41,261 nucleotides of DNA from Bacteroidales bacterium (GCA_014800685.1 JAAVFQ010000023.1:1-41261), one strand, 5' to 3'; shown: positions 1 through 7,984, counted from the stretch's first letter. The notes: generated by a model not told the origin, from the sequence alone. Translations and numbers: made by a program.

Positions 1-22
1 ACTAAAAATCTATGACATAGCA

Positions 23-68
23 AAGGCTTTCGCGCTGAATTTCAGCATGAAAGCCTTATTTTTTTTTA
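23..68 (+). terminator. Rho-independent terminator of a gene left of the window
   Basis: Arms AAGGCTTTC (23-31) and GAAAGCCTT (49-57) pair perfectly. An inner GCTGA/TCAGC stem lies between them, and a run of T follows (59-67). The orientation serves a plus-strand gene ending before position 1. Confidence 0.8.
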
Positions 69-80
69 GCCTGACAGAAC

Positions 81-121
81 GAAAAAAGAGACTGCCTAAA
101 CTTGTTAGACAGCCTCTTTTT
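81..121 (-). terminator. Terminator after ferritin gene, probably bidirectional
   Basis: Arms at 87-99 and 105-117 pair over 13 bp with two mismatches around a 5-nt loop. A-tracts (82-87) and T-tracts (117-121) flank both sides, so it can stop transcription in both directions. It lies about 35 bp past the ferritin stop codon. Confidence 0.7.
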
Positions 122-155
122 CATTTCGGCTATGTGATGGTCTGATATGTGATTA

Positions 156-662
156 TCAGAGCGCAGGCGCTGTATATGTGCGCTTTGCAAGCTCAAGGTC
201 GAGCTGATACATTCCGCTGCGGTCTTCGCCGATGAGGTTCAGAGAGTCGAGGATGTGAGTGACATTCTCCTCCTCTTCCACCTGCTCGGCCACGAAGGCA
301 TTGAGCTTCTGACGGGTGGCATAGTCTTTCTCCTCTTCTGCAAGACCATAAAGGGCATTGATAAGTCCGGTGACCTTCTGCTCATGTTCGTAAGTGGCGA
401 GGAAGGCCTCCTTGACGCTTGCCCAGGATGTGGGCACGTTGGCTATCGAACCAAGCAGAACCTGGCCTCCGCGTGCGTGCAGATAGTCGATAAGAGCCAG
501 AGCGTGTGCCTGCTCCTCCTGAAACTGTATTCTGAACCAGTTGGCCACGCCGTTAAGGCCTTGTGCCTCGAAATGGCATGACATGGAGAGGTAGAGATAA
601 CCTGACCAGAACTCTGCATTGATCTGCTCATTGAGAGCAGCTTCTAATTTCTTGCTTATCAT
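156..662 (-). CDS. ftnA: Non-heme bacterial ferritin
   Basis: A 168-residue cytoplasmic iron-storage ferritin that would oxidise Fe(II) and store it in a 24-subunit shell. With the start placed at 662 (MISKKLEAALNEQ), the ferroxidase ligands fall at the E. coli FtnA positions: Glu17, Glu50, His53, Glu94, Gln127 and Glu130. This supports the start over an ATG 30 nt further upstream. The four-helix bundle covers nearly the whole chain. The gene is monocistronic, with its own terminator downstream and about 90 bp to the upstream PCMD gene. I found no convincing -33/-7 promoter or iron operator in the leader. The family assignment is firm. Confidence 0.95.
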   Translation of the reverse strand: MISKKLEAALNEQINAEFWSGYLYLSMSCHFEAQGLNGVANWFRIQFQEEQAHALALIDYLHARGGQVLLGSIANVPTSWASVKEAFLATYEHEQKVTGLINALYGLAEEEKDYATRQKLNAFVAEQVEEEENVTHILDSLNLIGEDRSGMYQLDLELAKRTYTAPAL

Positions 663-750
663 AATAATATCGTTTTTGATTAATAGGCACATTAAATTCT
701 TTTCCCCTAATCAGTCTATTATGACAACGACGGAGAGCCCTTTTTAGTTG

Positions 751-1710
751 TCAGAATCCCAGAGAAACATTGTCTATATAGAGTGTGGCGCCTTCTGTGC
801 CCACGAAAGGCTCGCCGCAGCTTGAACTTGCCATTACCAGAATATGGGTGGGAGTGGCATCGGCCGGCGCCCATTCCGTTTCCTGCACGGGCACGAGCTT
901 CCCTTTGCTGTTGCGGGCATAATAAGCTTTAGCGCCATTGAGAAGCCCCATGTAGGGCTTGAATCCCGGCTTCTTAGATATGTCGCCATATTGAATCTTT
1001 ATCTGATGGCCTTTTGTCCAGGGGATAGACTTTCCGTAGCGTTCACGGCCGGTGCCGACCCTGGCGGCATAGATGTTGCCTTTGGCATCCTCCCAGCGTT
1101 TCTGAAGGATTACGTAGACTTCGGCATTGTCTCGACCCTGAAGGGTCTTTTTGGCTCCCAGTCCGGAGGATTTCACGCGAGTGTTGGTGGCCGGCATGTC
1201 CACCTTGTAGTCGAAGACGAGCGCCGCGGGTCGTTTGGTATATGGGATTCCCATCTCTATCTTTCCGAACGGACCCTTTGTGGAGGTGATAGGCTCAAAC
1301 ACGCGGCCGAGAAAGATGGAACCGGCCACCATGACATCCATGTTGATGACTCCGAGCACCTTGACATGCTCCATAAGCGATGACATCTTGCAGACCGTGT
1401 TGCCGCCTATGGTTGCCGGAGTGACCGAGCAGCTCCCCTTCTCTATGCCGGACACTTTGGCGTAGACGTTGCTTGTGGCCCAGGGCGAGCCACCGGCATT
1501 TACGTATGCCTTATTTCCGGTCAGTGTCTGCTTGGGGCCTATCTCATATAGCACCTTCTCTTTGCCGCCTATCACCTTAGATTCTTTTATCTTGCGCGTG
1601 GTCCAGGAGGAGAAGTTGCCGAATTTCAGGGGTTCGAGGCGAAGCGCCAGAATGTCTGCCGGCGAAATTGCCATGAGAAGCATGGCCACCAGAATAGGAA
1701 GTTTTTTCAT
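751..1710 (-). CDS. Secreted PCMD-domain (putative carbohydrate metabolism) protein
   Basis: A 319-residue exported protein. Residues 1-22 form a signal peptide (MKKLPILVAMLLM, then ADILA). There is no lipobox cysteine, so it is likely periplasmic or surface-exposed. The C-terminal third ends in a jelly-roll-like segment (HILVMASSSCGEPF, then TLYIDNVSLGF) that matches my memory of the Bacteroidetes PCMD family (PF13201). Members are thought to bind glycans, but no biochemical function is established to my knowledge. No SusC/SusD or glycoside hydrolase gene is adjacent, so the context does not suggest a polysaccharide utilisation locus. A -7-like box lies at 1785-1792, and R1 element E1 starts 8 bp beyond it. 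Confidence 0.7.
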   Translation of the reverse strand: MKKLPILVAMLLMAISPADILALRLEPLKFGNFSSWTTRKIKESKVIGGKEKVLYEIGPKQTLTGNKAYVNAGGSPWATSNVYAKVSGIEKGSCSVTPATIGGNTVCKMSSLMEHVKVLGVINMDVMVAGSIFLGRVFEPITSTKGPFGKIEMGIPYTKRPAALVFDYKVDMPATNTRVKSSGLGAKKTLQGRDNAEVYVILQKRWEDAKGNIYAARVGTGRERYGKSIPWTKGHQIKIQYGDISKKPGFKPYMGLLNGAKAYYARNSKGKLVPVQETEWAPADATPTHILVMASSSCGEPFVGTEGATLYIDNVSLGF

Positions 1711-1784
1711 TTTTGCATTAGATTGAAGTGTCGCTGTTCTTTTAGGACAGGTATCAGGCCATCCTAAATGGCAGTTTACTTCCG

Positions 1785-1792
1785 CAAAGTTA
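1785..1792 (-). promoter_or_regulatory. -7 box TAACTTTG upstream of the PCMD gene
   Basis: The minus strand reads TAACTTTG, an exact match to the Bacteroidetes TAnnTTTG box, about 75 nt upstream of the start codon. The expected -33 position (near 1813) falls inside the end of the adjacent R1 element, where no TTTG is present. Confidence 0.5.
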
Positions 1793-1800
1793 CAAATTTT

Positions 1801-1986
1801 AAGTAAGTATTAAAAATTAATTTATACTATATTGGAGCTAATTTTTTAGTTGATTTCGGCACGGAGGGAAGGAGAATATTAGCATATTCGACTGAGCGAC
1901 AAGCCGGAAGCGACAAAAAAGAAGCCGAAGATAGTATAAAAGATTTCTAATATCATATTATCGTTTAATTTTGAATAGTTACTTAT
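1801..1986 (+). repeat. R1 dispersed palindromic element, copy E1 (subfamily A)
   Basis: A 186-bp element with terminal inverted repeats: left AAGTAAGTATT..AAAATTAA, right (reverse complement) AAGTAACTATTCAAAATTAA, 18/20 identical. Internal pairing includes TTTATACTAT (1821-1830) with ATAGTATAAA (1931-1940), TTCGGC with GCCGAA, and an apical hairpin GAATAT-TAGC-ATATTC (1874-1889) followed by GACTGAGCG. It fills most of the 312-bp gap between the PCMD and TatD genes. Copy E3 at 7760-7946 is the close relative. It encodes no protein. Confidence 0.85.
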
Positions 1987-2022
1987 ATCAAGTAAGCAGG
2001 ATTCTGCCTTTGATTTTATTAT

Positions 2023-2673
2023 TTATCTGAACAGAGCGGCGGTGTTTTTCTCTATTATAGGTCTCAGCTCTTCACCTCTGTCCCGGCTGAGCGACTCGAT
2101 GATGTCCGCTATGGAGAGCGGAGACTCGTCGGTCTCGGCAAGCAGTAGCGTAGCCGGAATAGCCCGCAGCGTCTCCACATTATATTTTTCGCCGAATGAG
2201 AAATACACTCCTGGCCTCATCAGCATCCTGAGCACAGATGGTTTGCCGCGGAAGCCATGTATTATCCAGGGCTGACGTGGGGAATACTCTTTATGGAGCG
2301 CAAGCACCACGTCATGAGCTTTTACGTCATGAATCACGAGCGGCTTGCCCACCTCCTCCGAGAGTGCTATCTGCCGTCGGAATGCATGTAGCTGCCGATA
2401 CATAGGGGCGGCCCCTTCATGCTGCAAATCTATCCCGGCCTCTCCGATGGCGACCACGTCCTGCCGGCGGGCAAGGGTGTCAAGCTTCCGGAAATCATCT
2501 TCCGTGCACTCCCCTACTATCCAGGGATGGATACCTACGGAATATTTCTGATTCTCAATAGCAGAAAAGTCCCGTGGAGAGCAGCTGATGATTCCTTCCG
2601 GCTGCGGGGCCGGATGATGAGTATGTGAATCGAGTATCATAACTATGAGACAGTCAAGGTAATTATGCGACAT
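2023..2673 (-). CDS. TatD-family metal-dependent hydrolase
   Basis: A 216-residue TIM-barrel hydrolase of the TatD family; characterised members are metal-dependent DNases. Expected metal-ligand motifs are in order: HTHH near the N-terminus, VGIHPW, GEAGID, VIHDVKAH, IIHGF and ETDESPLSI. At roughly 205-216 residues it is shorter than the usual 250-260. The ATG at 2673 abuts the yidD stop codon (TGAATG). An internal ATG at 2640 (MILDSHTHH) fits the family's N-terminus better, so the first 11 residues are doubtful. It is the last gene of an rnpA-yidD-tatD cluster and is likely translationally coupled. Confidence 0.88.
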   Translation of the reverse strand: MSHNYLDCLIVMILDSHTHHPAPQPEGIISCSPRDFSAIENQKYSVGIHPWIVGECTEDDFRKLDTLARRQDVVAIGEAGIDLQHEGAAPMYRQLHAFRRQIALSEEVGKPLVIHDVKAHDVVLALHKEYSPRQPWIIHGFRGKPSVLRMLMRPGVYFSFGEKYNVETLRAIPATLLLAETDESPLSIADIIESLSRDRGEELRPIIEKNTAALFR

Positions 2674-2904
2674 TCATGGCACCGGGTCATAGCCCGAACC
2701 TCCCCAGGGATGGCAGCGCAGTATCCGTTTGGCTGCCAGCAAGCCTCCTTTAAGCGGGCCGTACTTTCTAAGCGCCTCCACGGCATAACTACTGCAGGTG
2801 GGCGTGTAGCGGCAGGAGGCAGGAAGGTGTGGCGAGATGGCTCCCTGATAGAATTTTATCGGGAGTATGAGTATTTCAGATGCTATTTTTGTAATCTTCT
2901 TCAT
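2674..2904 (-). CDS. yidD: Membrane protein insertion efficiency factor YidD
   Basis: A 76-residue protein with the YidD signature: [10 protein letters not shown], the cysteine-containing [15 protein letters not shown], and the ending [12 protein letters not shown]. YidD sits at the inner face of the cytoplasmic membrane and aids YidC-dependent insertion. Its ATG overlaps the rnpA stop by 4 bp (ATGA) and its stop abuts the TatD start, so the three genes form one operon. The rnpA-yidD pairing is common in bacteria. Length and motifs are normal. Confidence 0.95.
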   Translation of the reverse strand: MKKITKIASEILILPIKFYQGAISPHLPASCRYTPTCSSYAVEALRKYGPLKGGLLAAKRILRCHPWGGSGYDPVP

Positions 2905-3398
2905 GCATGAGAGATCGAGGGGGACTCACCGGCAGCGCTTTCTGCACCGGAGTGGGCGGCCGGTGATAATGGTGCGGAAATTTCAGCCTCTATCCGCGCA
3001 AGCAGTTTGCGCATGCGGGCATGGACGAGCGCTGATGGCTCATTCTTGTCAGCGATATATATGATGCTCATGGAGAGAGTCCGGGCCTCGCCGGAGTCCT
3101 CTAATTTATGCTTGAGTGGGAGACGGTTCAGGCGATAAGCCTCACGGATTCTTCTTCGCATAGTCACTCTGTCTACAGCATGGCGCCGTTTCTTTTTCGG
3201 CACGGTTATCATCATCTGTAGCGAGCCTATTGCGGAGGGCACATGGCCGCAGAATGTCTCGGCAAGCTGCTCTTCCGAAAGCGTTCTCCAGACTATCCTC
3301 AGGGGATAGGCATAGAGCGAGTTTGCACCCTTGAAGAGGGGATTGACAAGAGAGCGATGTCGGAGTTTCTCGCCTTTGCGGAGTGTGAGCCGCTCCAT
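2901..3398 (-). CDS. rnpA: Ribonuclease P protein component
   Basis: The basic protein subunit of RNase P, which helps the M1 RNA trim tRNA 5' leaders. With the start at 3398 ([16 protein letters not shown]) it has 165 residues; an in-frame ATG at 3416 would add six. The signature region is [16 protein letters not shown] followed by [13 protein letters not shown]. Where many RnpA proteins read K-R-N-R before the basic helix, this one has D-R-V-T. The C-terminus carries an Ala/Ser-rich tail of about 25 residues beyond the usual end. It overlaps yidD by 4 bp. The assignment rests on the helix motif and the neighbourhood. Confidence 0.92.
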   Translation of the reverse strand: MERLTLRKGEKLRHRSLVNPLFKGANSLYAYPLRIVWRTLSEEQLAETFCGHVPSAIGSLQMMITVPKKKRRHAVDRVTMRRRIREAYRLNRLPLKHKLEDSGEARTLSMSIIYIADKNEPSALVHARMRKLLARIEAEISAPLSPAAHSGAESAAGESPSISHA

Positions 3399-3449
3399 GA
3401 AGTCTTCTTGCTGCATGCTTCAAAATGTGAATAAGTCAGAAATCAAAGA

Positions 3450-3485
3450 GGCGGTGTGCCGAAATACAAATTTCCACACACCGCC
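3450..3485 (-). terminator. Terminator after the DUF3868 gene
   Basis: Arms GGCGGTGTG (3450-3458) and CACACCGCC (3477-3485) pair over 9 bp with an inner GAAAT/ATTTC stem. The minus strand continues with a T-rich stretch. A second hairpin, CTCTCCC-CGGC-GGGAGAG (3513-3530), lies between it and the stop codon. Confidence 0.65.
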
Positions 3486-3549
3486 CCGCAGTTTATTCAG
3501 AGCCGAATGACTCTCTCCCCGGCGGGAGAGAAGGCATTGCGGACAGCTA

Positions 3550-4995
3550 TCATTTATTGTTCTTTACCACCTTTACACCGGTATTGTTCTTGAGGGCGCG
3601 AACCTGCTCAAGAGCCTTTCCGGCCTGCTGCATATTGGGGAGAGCGATAAAGATTTCTTCAGCGGCGTCATAGTCACCTTTGAGCGAGGCGAGGATACCC
3701 TTGGCATAGCTTACGTCGTCAGACTTGCCTGCCTTGTCGAGGAATCGCGCTGCTGAGGTGAGGTCGCCACGGCTCATTGCTGCATTGGCTGCATTGAGGT
3801 TAGCCACTGGGTCGTTGGGATACATGCGCACTGCGATGTCGAAGACCTCATTGTACTGGTCAGAGCCAATGGGGAATGAGTTGGCAGCTACATAAAACTC
3901 ATTAAGGTCGAGCTTGCCGGGAGCGGTCTTCATGACTTCAAGAATCTCGGCCACGTCGTGATAAGAGCGCACTTCATATTCCACTACGTAGTCTGAGTGA
4001 CGGAGAGCGGGATATTCATTTGCGAGCAGGAACGCATACTGAGTGGGATAAGTCTTCTTGATTTTCGCATCCTTGGCATCGGGAGCGAGGTCAGAGTCGA
4101 TGATGGCGAGAATTCCGTCACGATTGTCGATGTTAGACTCGGCCACATATTTTCTCAGGCCCGCCCAGTCTTCCGGCTCGTAAGCGGTGTGCATAATGCT
4201 TTCGGGGAAGTTGTAGAGCTGACGCACATAGTCTTTGAGGGCGATGGTACGGCCCTTTGCCAGACGCTCATTGTTGGCGTAGGGGCCTTCAGGAGATGCA
4301 AAACCTTTGATGGACATCTTGGTGATGGTGACGTCCTTATCGTTTCTGACGGCATCGATGGTCTCGGTGATTTTGGCGAGCTCACGGGGGTTATTGCGAT
4401 AGTCTGCATTGATTTCCGTGCGGTTGACCACGAAGTCAATGAAGGCAGAGCCTTGGAGTTCACGCACTTTGGGTCCTTCTGCTTTTGGGGGGATATAGAC
4501 GAAGTCTGCCATGAAGGTCTTGGGGCCGTTGTCTATATAGGCCAGCGGGCCATCAGTGACGTTGGCTTTCGGCTCATTGCAGCATCCGTCGATTTCCACA
4601 TTATAATCTATCTGGGCATGATTCATCCAAGCCTGCATGGGCACAGACTGGCGATATTTATAGACCGCAGACTTGCCGTTGCGCACGAGAAAAGCGTTGT
4701 CTTGACCATTGCGCTCGTGATAGTAATATCTGTTGCGACCGGCAAAAGTGACGGGCTGTAGAAGCACGGCGTCGGTGCCGTTGGTCACTACAGGGGTGAT
4801 GATATACTCCTGATTGGATTTGATTTTAACCTTAGTGAGGTCGAAGTCCATGGAGACGAGCAGATTGTTGTCATCCGAGATTGCGGCATCGACGGCATTG
4901 ATGACAATCCCTTCGACATTCACCACGGGAGCTTTCGCTGCTGAGACACCGGCGCCGAGAAGAACGGCAGCGGCGGAAATAAGTATCTTATTCAT
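3550..4995 (-). CDS. DUF3868-type envelope protein with OmpA-like and repeat regions
   Basis: A 481-residue exported protein: signal peptide (about residues 1-20), an N-terminal beta-rich region (20-170), an OmpA-like region (about 182-300, with GFASPEGPYANNERLAKGR at 231-249) and a C-terminal TPR-like region (390-470). I recognise it as a DUF3868-type protein. These usually accompany DUF3575 proteins and sometimes Mfa-type fimbrial genes in Bacteroidales. Here the DUF3575 gene lies 15 bp upstream and no fimbrillin gene is in the window. Its architecture closely parallels the lipoprotein at 38805-40490, so the two are probably paralogues. Peptidoglycan contact through the OmpA-like region is inference. 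Confidence 0.75.
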   Translation of the reverse strand: MNKILISAAAVLLGAGVSAAKAPVVNVEGIVINAVDAAISDDNNLLVSMDFDLTKVKIKSNQEYIITPVVTNGTDAVLLQPVTFAGRNRYYYHERNGQDNAFLVRNGKSAVYKYRQSVPMQAWMNHAQIDYNVEIDGCCNEPKANVTDGPLAYIDNGPKTFMADFVYIPPKAEGPKVRELQGSAFIDFVVNRTEINADYRNNPRELAKITETIDAVRNDKDVTITKMSIKGFASPEGPYANNERLAKGRTIALKDYVRQLYNFPESIMHTAYEPEDWAGLRKYVAESNIDNRDGILAIIDSDLAPDAKDAKIKKTYPTQYAFLLANEYPALRHSDYVVEYEVRSYHDVAEILEVMKTAPGKLDLNEFYVAANSFPIGSDQYNEVFDIAVRMYPNDPVANLNAANAAMSRGDLTSAARFLDKAGKSDDVSYAKGILASLKGDYDAAEEIFIALPNMQQAGKALEQVRALKNNTGVKVVKNNK

Positions 4996-5010
4996 AAGTG
5001 GGATTGCTAT

Positions 5011-5595
5011 TTAGAAGAGATATACGAGGTTGAGGGCAGCCTTGGTGGGGCCTACGTAATTATGCACTTTATTGGAAGCCTGCTTTGTGCCGCAAGTGGC
5101 GCAGGGATACACGTCGTAGCGGGTATATATCCAGCCGATACCGATTTCGGCCTCAAGGTTCCAATGCTTTCCGAGCACCCATGCGTGGCCGTATGCGATG
5201 CCGGCGCCGGCTCCCCATCCCTGATAGCGATGGTCTTTCAGATTAGAGAAATGAGAGCCGAGGAAGTCGGGGAGACGCCCGATATTGCCTACGTTATACT
5301 GTCCGCCGAGGAGATGAAGGCCGAAGAAGTTGCCCTGGAATCTTTCGCAGAGCCAGTAGCGGGCTTCGGGCTGCACGAGCCAGTGTTTCCATTTGCGGTT
5401 ATCTACGGTCCATGCATTGACGTTACCGGAGATGTCAAGTGTCCAGCGTGGCGCCAGACCTATCTCTACGCCGAGGTTGGGCGAGAGTGCGGCATCATAG
5501 AGGATGTTCGTCTTGATACCAACGTTCTGGGCACGAGCCGGCAGGAAGAGTGCCATGCAGGCCAGCACGAAGGAGAAGATGAAAATTTTTCTCAT
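5011..5595 (-). CDS. DUF3575 outer-membrane beta-barrel-like protein
   Basis: A 194-residue protein with a cleavable signal peptide (about residues 1-22, ending PARAQ). The mature chain has alternating aromatic/glycine strands and starts with VGIKTNILYDAALSPNLGVE, the recognisable beginning of DUF3575 (PF12099). It ends in a terminal aromatic residue (LNLVYLF), as in outer-membrane barrels. It is the first gene of a two-gene operon with the DUF3868 protein 15 bp downstream, so a joint envelope or fimbria-related role is likely but unproven. R1 element E2 lies 64 bp upstream. A near-match -7 box (TTACTTTG, 5633-5640) has no good -33. Confidence 0.8.
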   Translation of the reverse strand: MRKIFIFSFVLACMALFLPARAQNVGIKTNILYDAALSPNLGVEIGLAPRWTLDISGNVNAWTVDNRKWKHWLVQPEARYWLCERFQGNFFGLHLLGGQYNVGNIGRLPDFLGSHFSNLKDHRYQGWGAGAGIAYGHAWVLGKHWNLEAEIGIGWIYTRYDVYPCATCGTKQASNKVHNYVGPTKAALNLVYLF

Positions 5596-5659
5596 ACTCG
5601 TTATGGTGTTAATTAATGGGTTAGCAGGTTTACAAAGTAAGAGATAGCAGTCTATCGAT

Positions 5660-5846
5660 AAGTAAGTGAGAGAAATTAATCTACATATAAAACGAAGTGA
5701 TTTTGGAGATAATTTCGCGGCGAAACGTAGGAAGATATAAGCATATCCGACTGAGCGCCAACGAAGAAATTAGCCCAAAAGGACAAGTTTTATTGTACAG
5801 GAGCTTTCATCTCACATATATCGTTTAATTTTTTGAAATTACTTAT
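5660..5846 (+). repeat. R1 dispersed palindromic element, copy E2 (subfamily B)
   Basis: A 187-bp copy starting AAGTAAGTGAGAGAAATTAA and ending TTTAATTTTTTGAAATTACT plus TATT. It has the apical hairpin GATAT-AAGC-ATATC (5734-5747), the invariant GACTGAGCG, stems AATTTC/GAAATT and TTTTGG/CCAAAA, and ATAAAAC paired with GTTTTAT. It occupies the middle of the 444-bp gap between 5595 and 6040. The rest (5847-6003) is AT-rich with no gene that I can support. Confidence 0.85.
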
Positions 5847-6003
5847 TAATTAACTTTCTCTCTCATAGAATCAGGAAATAACTCATGCTTATTCAGCTGC
5901 CTTGCGGACTGTAGTTCTCCTTCTTCATATCGGCATAACATCCTTCAGCCCTTTATAGTTTTGGAATGGACTATTTTTATTAGTTATTGCGGGCCTGATG
6001 CCA

Positions 6004-6030
6004 CCCCGGCCATCATTCAGAGGGCCGGGG
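6004..6030 (-). terminator. GC-rich hairpin after the 543-residue protein gene
   Basis: CCCCGGCC (6004-6011) pairs with GGCCGGGG (6023-6030) just past the stop codon at 6040. No immediate T-run follows on the minus strand, so it may be only a 3' stability structure. Confidence 0.4.
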
Positions 6031-6039
6031 GCGTGTGTC

Positions 6040-7671
6040 TCAGAGATAGCTGATGACGGCTTTTCTCACCACTCTCCATGCGCCGTCTTCGAAGACTGCC
6101 TTTCCGGGCATCTCCGTGCGTATCTCACTGAGGCCGTATGTATCATCGAGTTCCGGACCATTGCAGGCATTGAAGAGCACGTCATCCTTATTGACAAGAG
6201 CCACTTCCACCACTGAGGGGTCATTGACGAGCGTGAACGTGCCGGTGGCTCCATCGGCGGTCACAAGGCGATAGAAGGAGTTGCCGGGATTGAAATTGCG
6301 ATCGGCTCTGACAAACATTCCTTTGCTGTTCACCTTGCCCAGGAAGATAGTGCGACGGGCAGAGGCAGTATGGTTGCCGGGCATATATTTTCTGTTCTGC
6401 TCATCTTCCGCGGGAGCCTCTTCTCTTTTTCTTGGAGCAGTAGCCTCCTGACTCACGGGAGCTTCGGGGCGTGCGGGCGCTACTACCTCGGCCTGCATCG
6501 GCGCTGCCTCGCTCTGCACCTCCTTATGGGCCTCAGCCACGGGAGTGCGATGGAAAGACTGTCTGACTCTGGGCTGCGCGGGAGCTTCGGCGGCAGCCGC
6601 CTGACGGAGCGCGCTGTTCTCGGCCTGAAGCTGACTGATGAGCTGTCTGGCCTCTTCGAGCTGAGTAGTGGCGTGACGAAGTTCGCCGCGCGACATGCGG
6701 AGGTCAGCTTCGAGCTGCTGGATTTTGGCATCACGTTCGCTGATTTCGCGTTCCTGACGCATAGCGGCGCGATTCTCTGCGGCGGGCTGGGATGCCACTC
6801 CCTGAGCCTCACGGTCGCGGGGTATCACCCTTGGAGGCGTGGGACGCTCTTCGGCTCGCGCCAATCTCTCCTGAGCCGGCTTGTAGGTGTCGAGGTCACG
6901 ATCGCGTGCGGGCGCTTTCTCGCGCTCCTGCTCTCTTTCGCGCGAGGGACGGCGAGAGGCGTCGCGGCGACTATTACGATTATTATTACGCTTGAGGGCG
7001 TTGGAGGCATATACCATGAGGGAGATGACCACAATGACGAGCACTCCGAGGATGGCCACGTAGGTCCATGTGTTGGAACTGCTCTCTTGAGCGGGCTCCT
7101 CATCGGGCACCACTTCGGGCATTTCGCTTACGGTGTCGGCTGCTATTCCCTCTTCACTGCCATCGGCGAGAGAGACTATCTCACCGGCGACTTGCTCCGG
7201 AGCCACCGCTTCTGCTTTCTGCTCGGGCTGCTCGGCTTGTTCAGGCTTTGTTTCCGCTTTGGGAGTCTCAGCAGGGGCAGAGACTTTCATCTCAGCAATG
7301 CGCCCGCGTATGGAGTTATATGACGTGCGACCCTTTTCGGTGAGCTCTTTGCCATTTTTCACGGCTTCGGCCCAATAGTCGGCCAGCTTTTTCTTGTCCC
7401 ATGACTCATAATCCTTGGGCACAGCGATATTCTTGAAAGCCTTGAGATTCTCTTTCTCCTTGTTTCGGAGTCCGCTTTCGAGTTCAGACATACTCTTGGG
7501 CATGGACTTAGCCTCATCGAGGTATCCTGACATATCGTTGGCATAGCGAAGATAACGCTGAGCTGCAATGGTGCGAGCCTGCTCCATCTCCTCTTTAGTC
7601 ACTGCCGAAGCCGGGAACGTAAGTGAAAGAATGCCTAAGGCAATCAGCAGAAAACGCGTTTTTTTTCTCAT
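6040..7671 (-). CDS. Unrecognised envelope protein with signal peptide, one TM and coiled coil
   Basis: A 543-residue protein with no function I can name. Residues 1-23 form a signal peptide (FLLIALGILSLTFPASA). Residues 25-130 are helical and charged, 131-200 are Glu/Pro/Ala-rich, and 203-222 form a transmembrane helix (YVAILGVLVIVVISLMVY). A strongly basic stretch follows (227-300), then a coiled coil (about 305-355), a second low-complexity linker, and a conserved-looking C-terminal domain (about 440-543, beginning RRTIFLGKVNSKGMFV). The predicted topology puts the N-terminal region in the periplasm and the coiled coil plus C-terminal domain in the cytoplasm. A strong promoter (7954-7984) lies on the far side of an R1 element, so the message would carry that element in its leader. 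Confidence 0.75.
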   Translation of the reverse strand: MRKKTRFLLIALGILSLTFPASAVTKEEMEQARTIAAQRYLRYANDMSGYLDEAKSMPKSMSELESGLRNKEKENLKAFKNIAVPKDYESWDKKKLADYWAEAVKNGKELTEKGRTSYNSIRGRIAEMKVSAPAETPKAETKPEQAEQPEQKAEAVAPEQVAGEIVSLADGSEEGIAADTVSEMPEVVPDEEPAQESSSNTWTYVAILGVLVIVVISLMVYASNALKRNNNRNSRRDASRRPSREREQEREKAPARDRDLDTYKPAQERLARAEERPTPPRVIPRDREAQGVASQPAAENRAAMRQEREISERDAKIQQLEADLRMSRGELRHATTQLEEARQLISQLQAENSALRQAAAAEAPAQPRVRQSFHRTPVAEAHKEVQSEAAPMQAEVVAPARPEAPVSQEATAPRKREEAPAEDEQNRKYMPGNHTASARRTIFLGKVNSKGMFVRADRNFNPGNSFYRLVTADGATGTFTLVNDPSVVEVALVNKDDVLFNACNGPELDDTYGLSEIRTEMPGKAVFEDGAWRVVRKAVISYL

Positions 7672-7729
7672 TCTGTTATAACAGTCTTTTGTTCACAAAT
7701 CTTAATCCTCACTCTCCCTCTGAAAGCCT

Positions 7730-7745
7730 GCGCACATACGTGCGC
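7730..7745 (-). promoter_or_regulatory. GC-rich leader hairpin
   Basis: GCGCAC-ATAC-GTGCGC is a perfect 6-bp stem with a 4-nt loop in otherwise AT-rich leader DNA, 59 nt upstream of the 543-residue protein. The minus strand shares the 10-mer GCGCGCACGT with the hairpin at 26063-26082. A regulatory role is inference. Confidence 0.35.
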
Positions 7746-7759
7746 GCGCAAGGAGACTA

Positions 7760-7946
7760 AAGTAAGTATTCAAAATTAAACGATAATATGAGTTTAGAGA
7801 TCTTTTATACTTTCTTCGGCTTCTTTTTTGTCGCTCCCGGCTTGTCGCTCAGTCGAATATGCTTATATTCTCCTTCGTTCCGTGCCGAAATCAACTAAAA
7901 AAATCTTGCTCGAATATAGTATAATTTAATTTTCAATACTTTCTTA
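7760..7946 (-). repeat. R1 dispersed palindromic element, copy E3 (subfamily A)
   Basis: A 187-bp copy in reverse orientation relative to E1 and clearly close to it along its length. Its ends, AAGTAAGTATTCAAAATTAA and AAGAAAGTATTGAAAATTAA, match at 18/20. The apical hairpin is GAATAT-GCTT-ATATTC (7855-7870), next to CGCTCAGTC. It lies between the promoter at 7954-7984 and the start codon at 7671. The 661-bp gap 7672-8332 otherwise holds that promoter, the tRNA promoter and about 250 bp of AT-rich DNA with no recognisable gene. Confidence 0.85.
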
Positions 7947-7953
7947 GGACTTG

Positions 7954-7984
7954 CAAATTTACTTAAAAAGTATGAATTAGCAAA
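7954..7984 (-). promoter_or_regulatory. Sigma-ABfr-type promoter for the 543-residue protein gene
   Basis: On the minus strand: TTTG (7981-7984), 19 bp, TAAATTTG (7954-7961). Both boxes fit the Bacteroidetes vegetative consensus. The transcript would start near 7947, so R1 copy E3 would lie entirely in the 5' leader. Confidence 0.65.

Noticed and set aside
722..754. Hairpin TGACAAC/GTTGTCA at the PCMD stop codon as a terminator
   Set aside because: Only 7 bp, overlaps the stop codon and has no following T-run.
6370..7323. A 317-codon plus-strand reading frame inside the 543-residue protein gene
   Set aside because: It mirrors the low-complexity repeats of the real gene on the other strand and has no domain sense.
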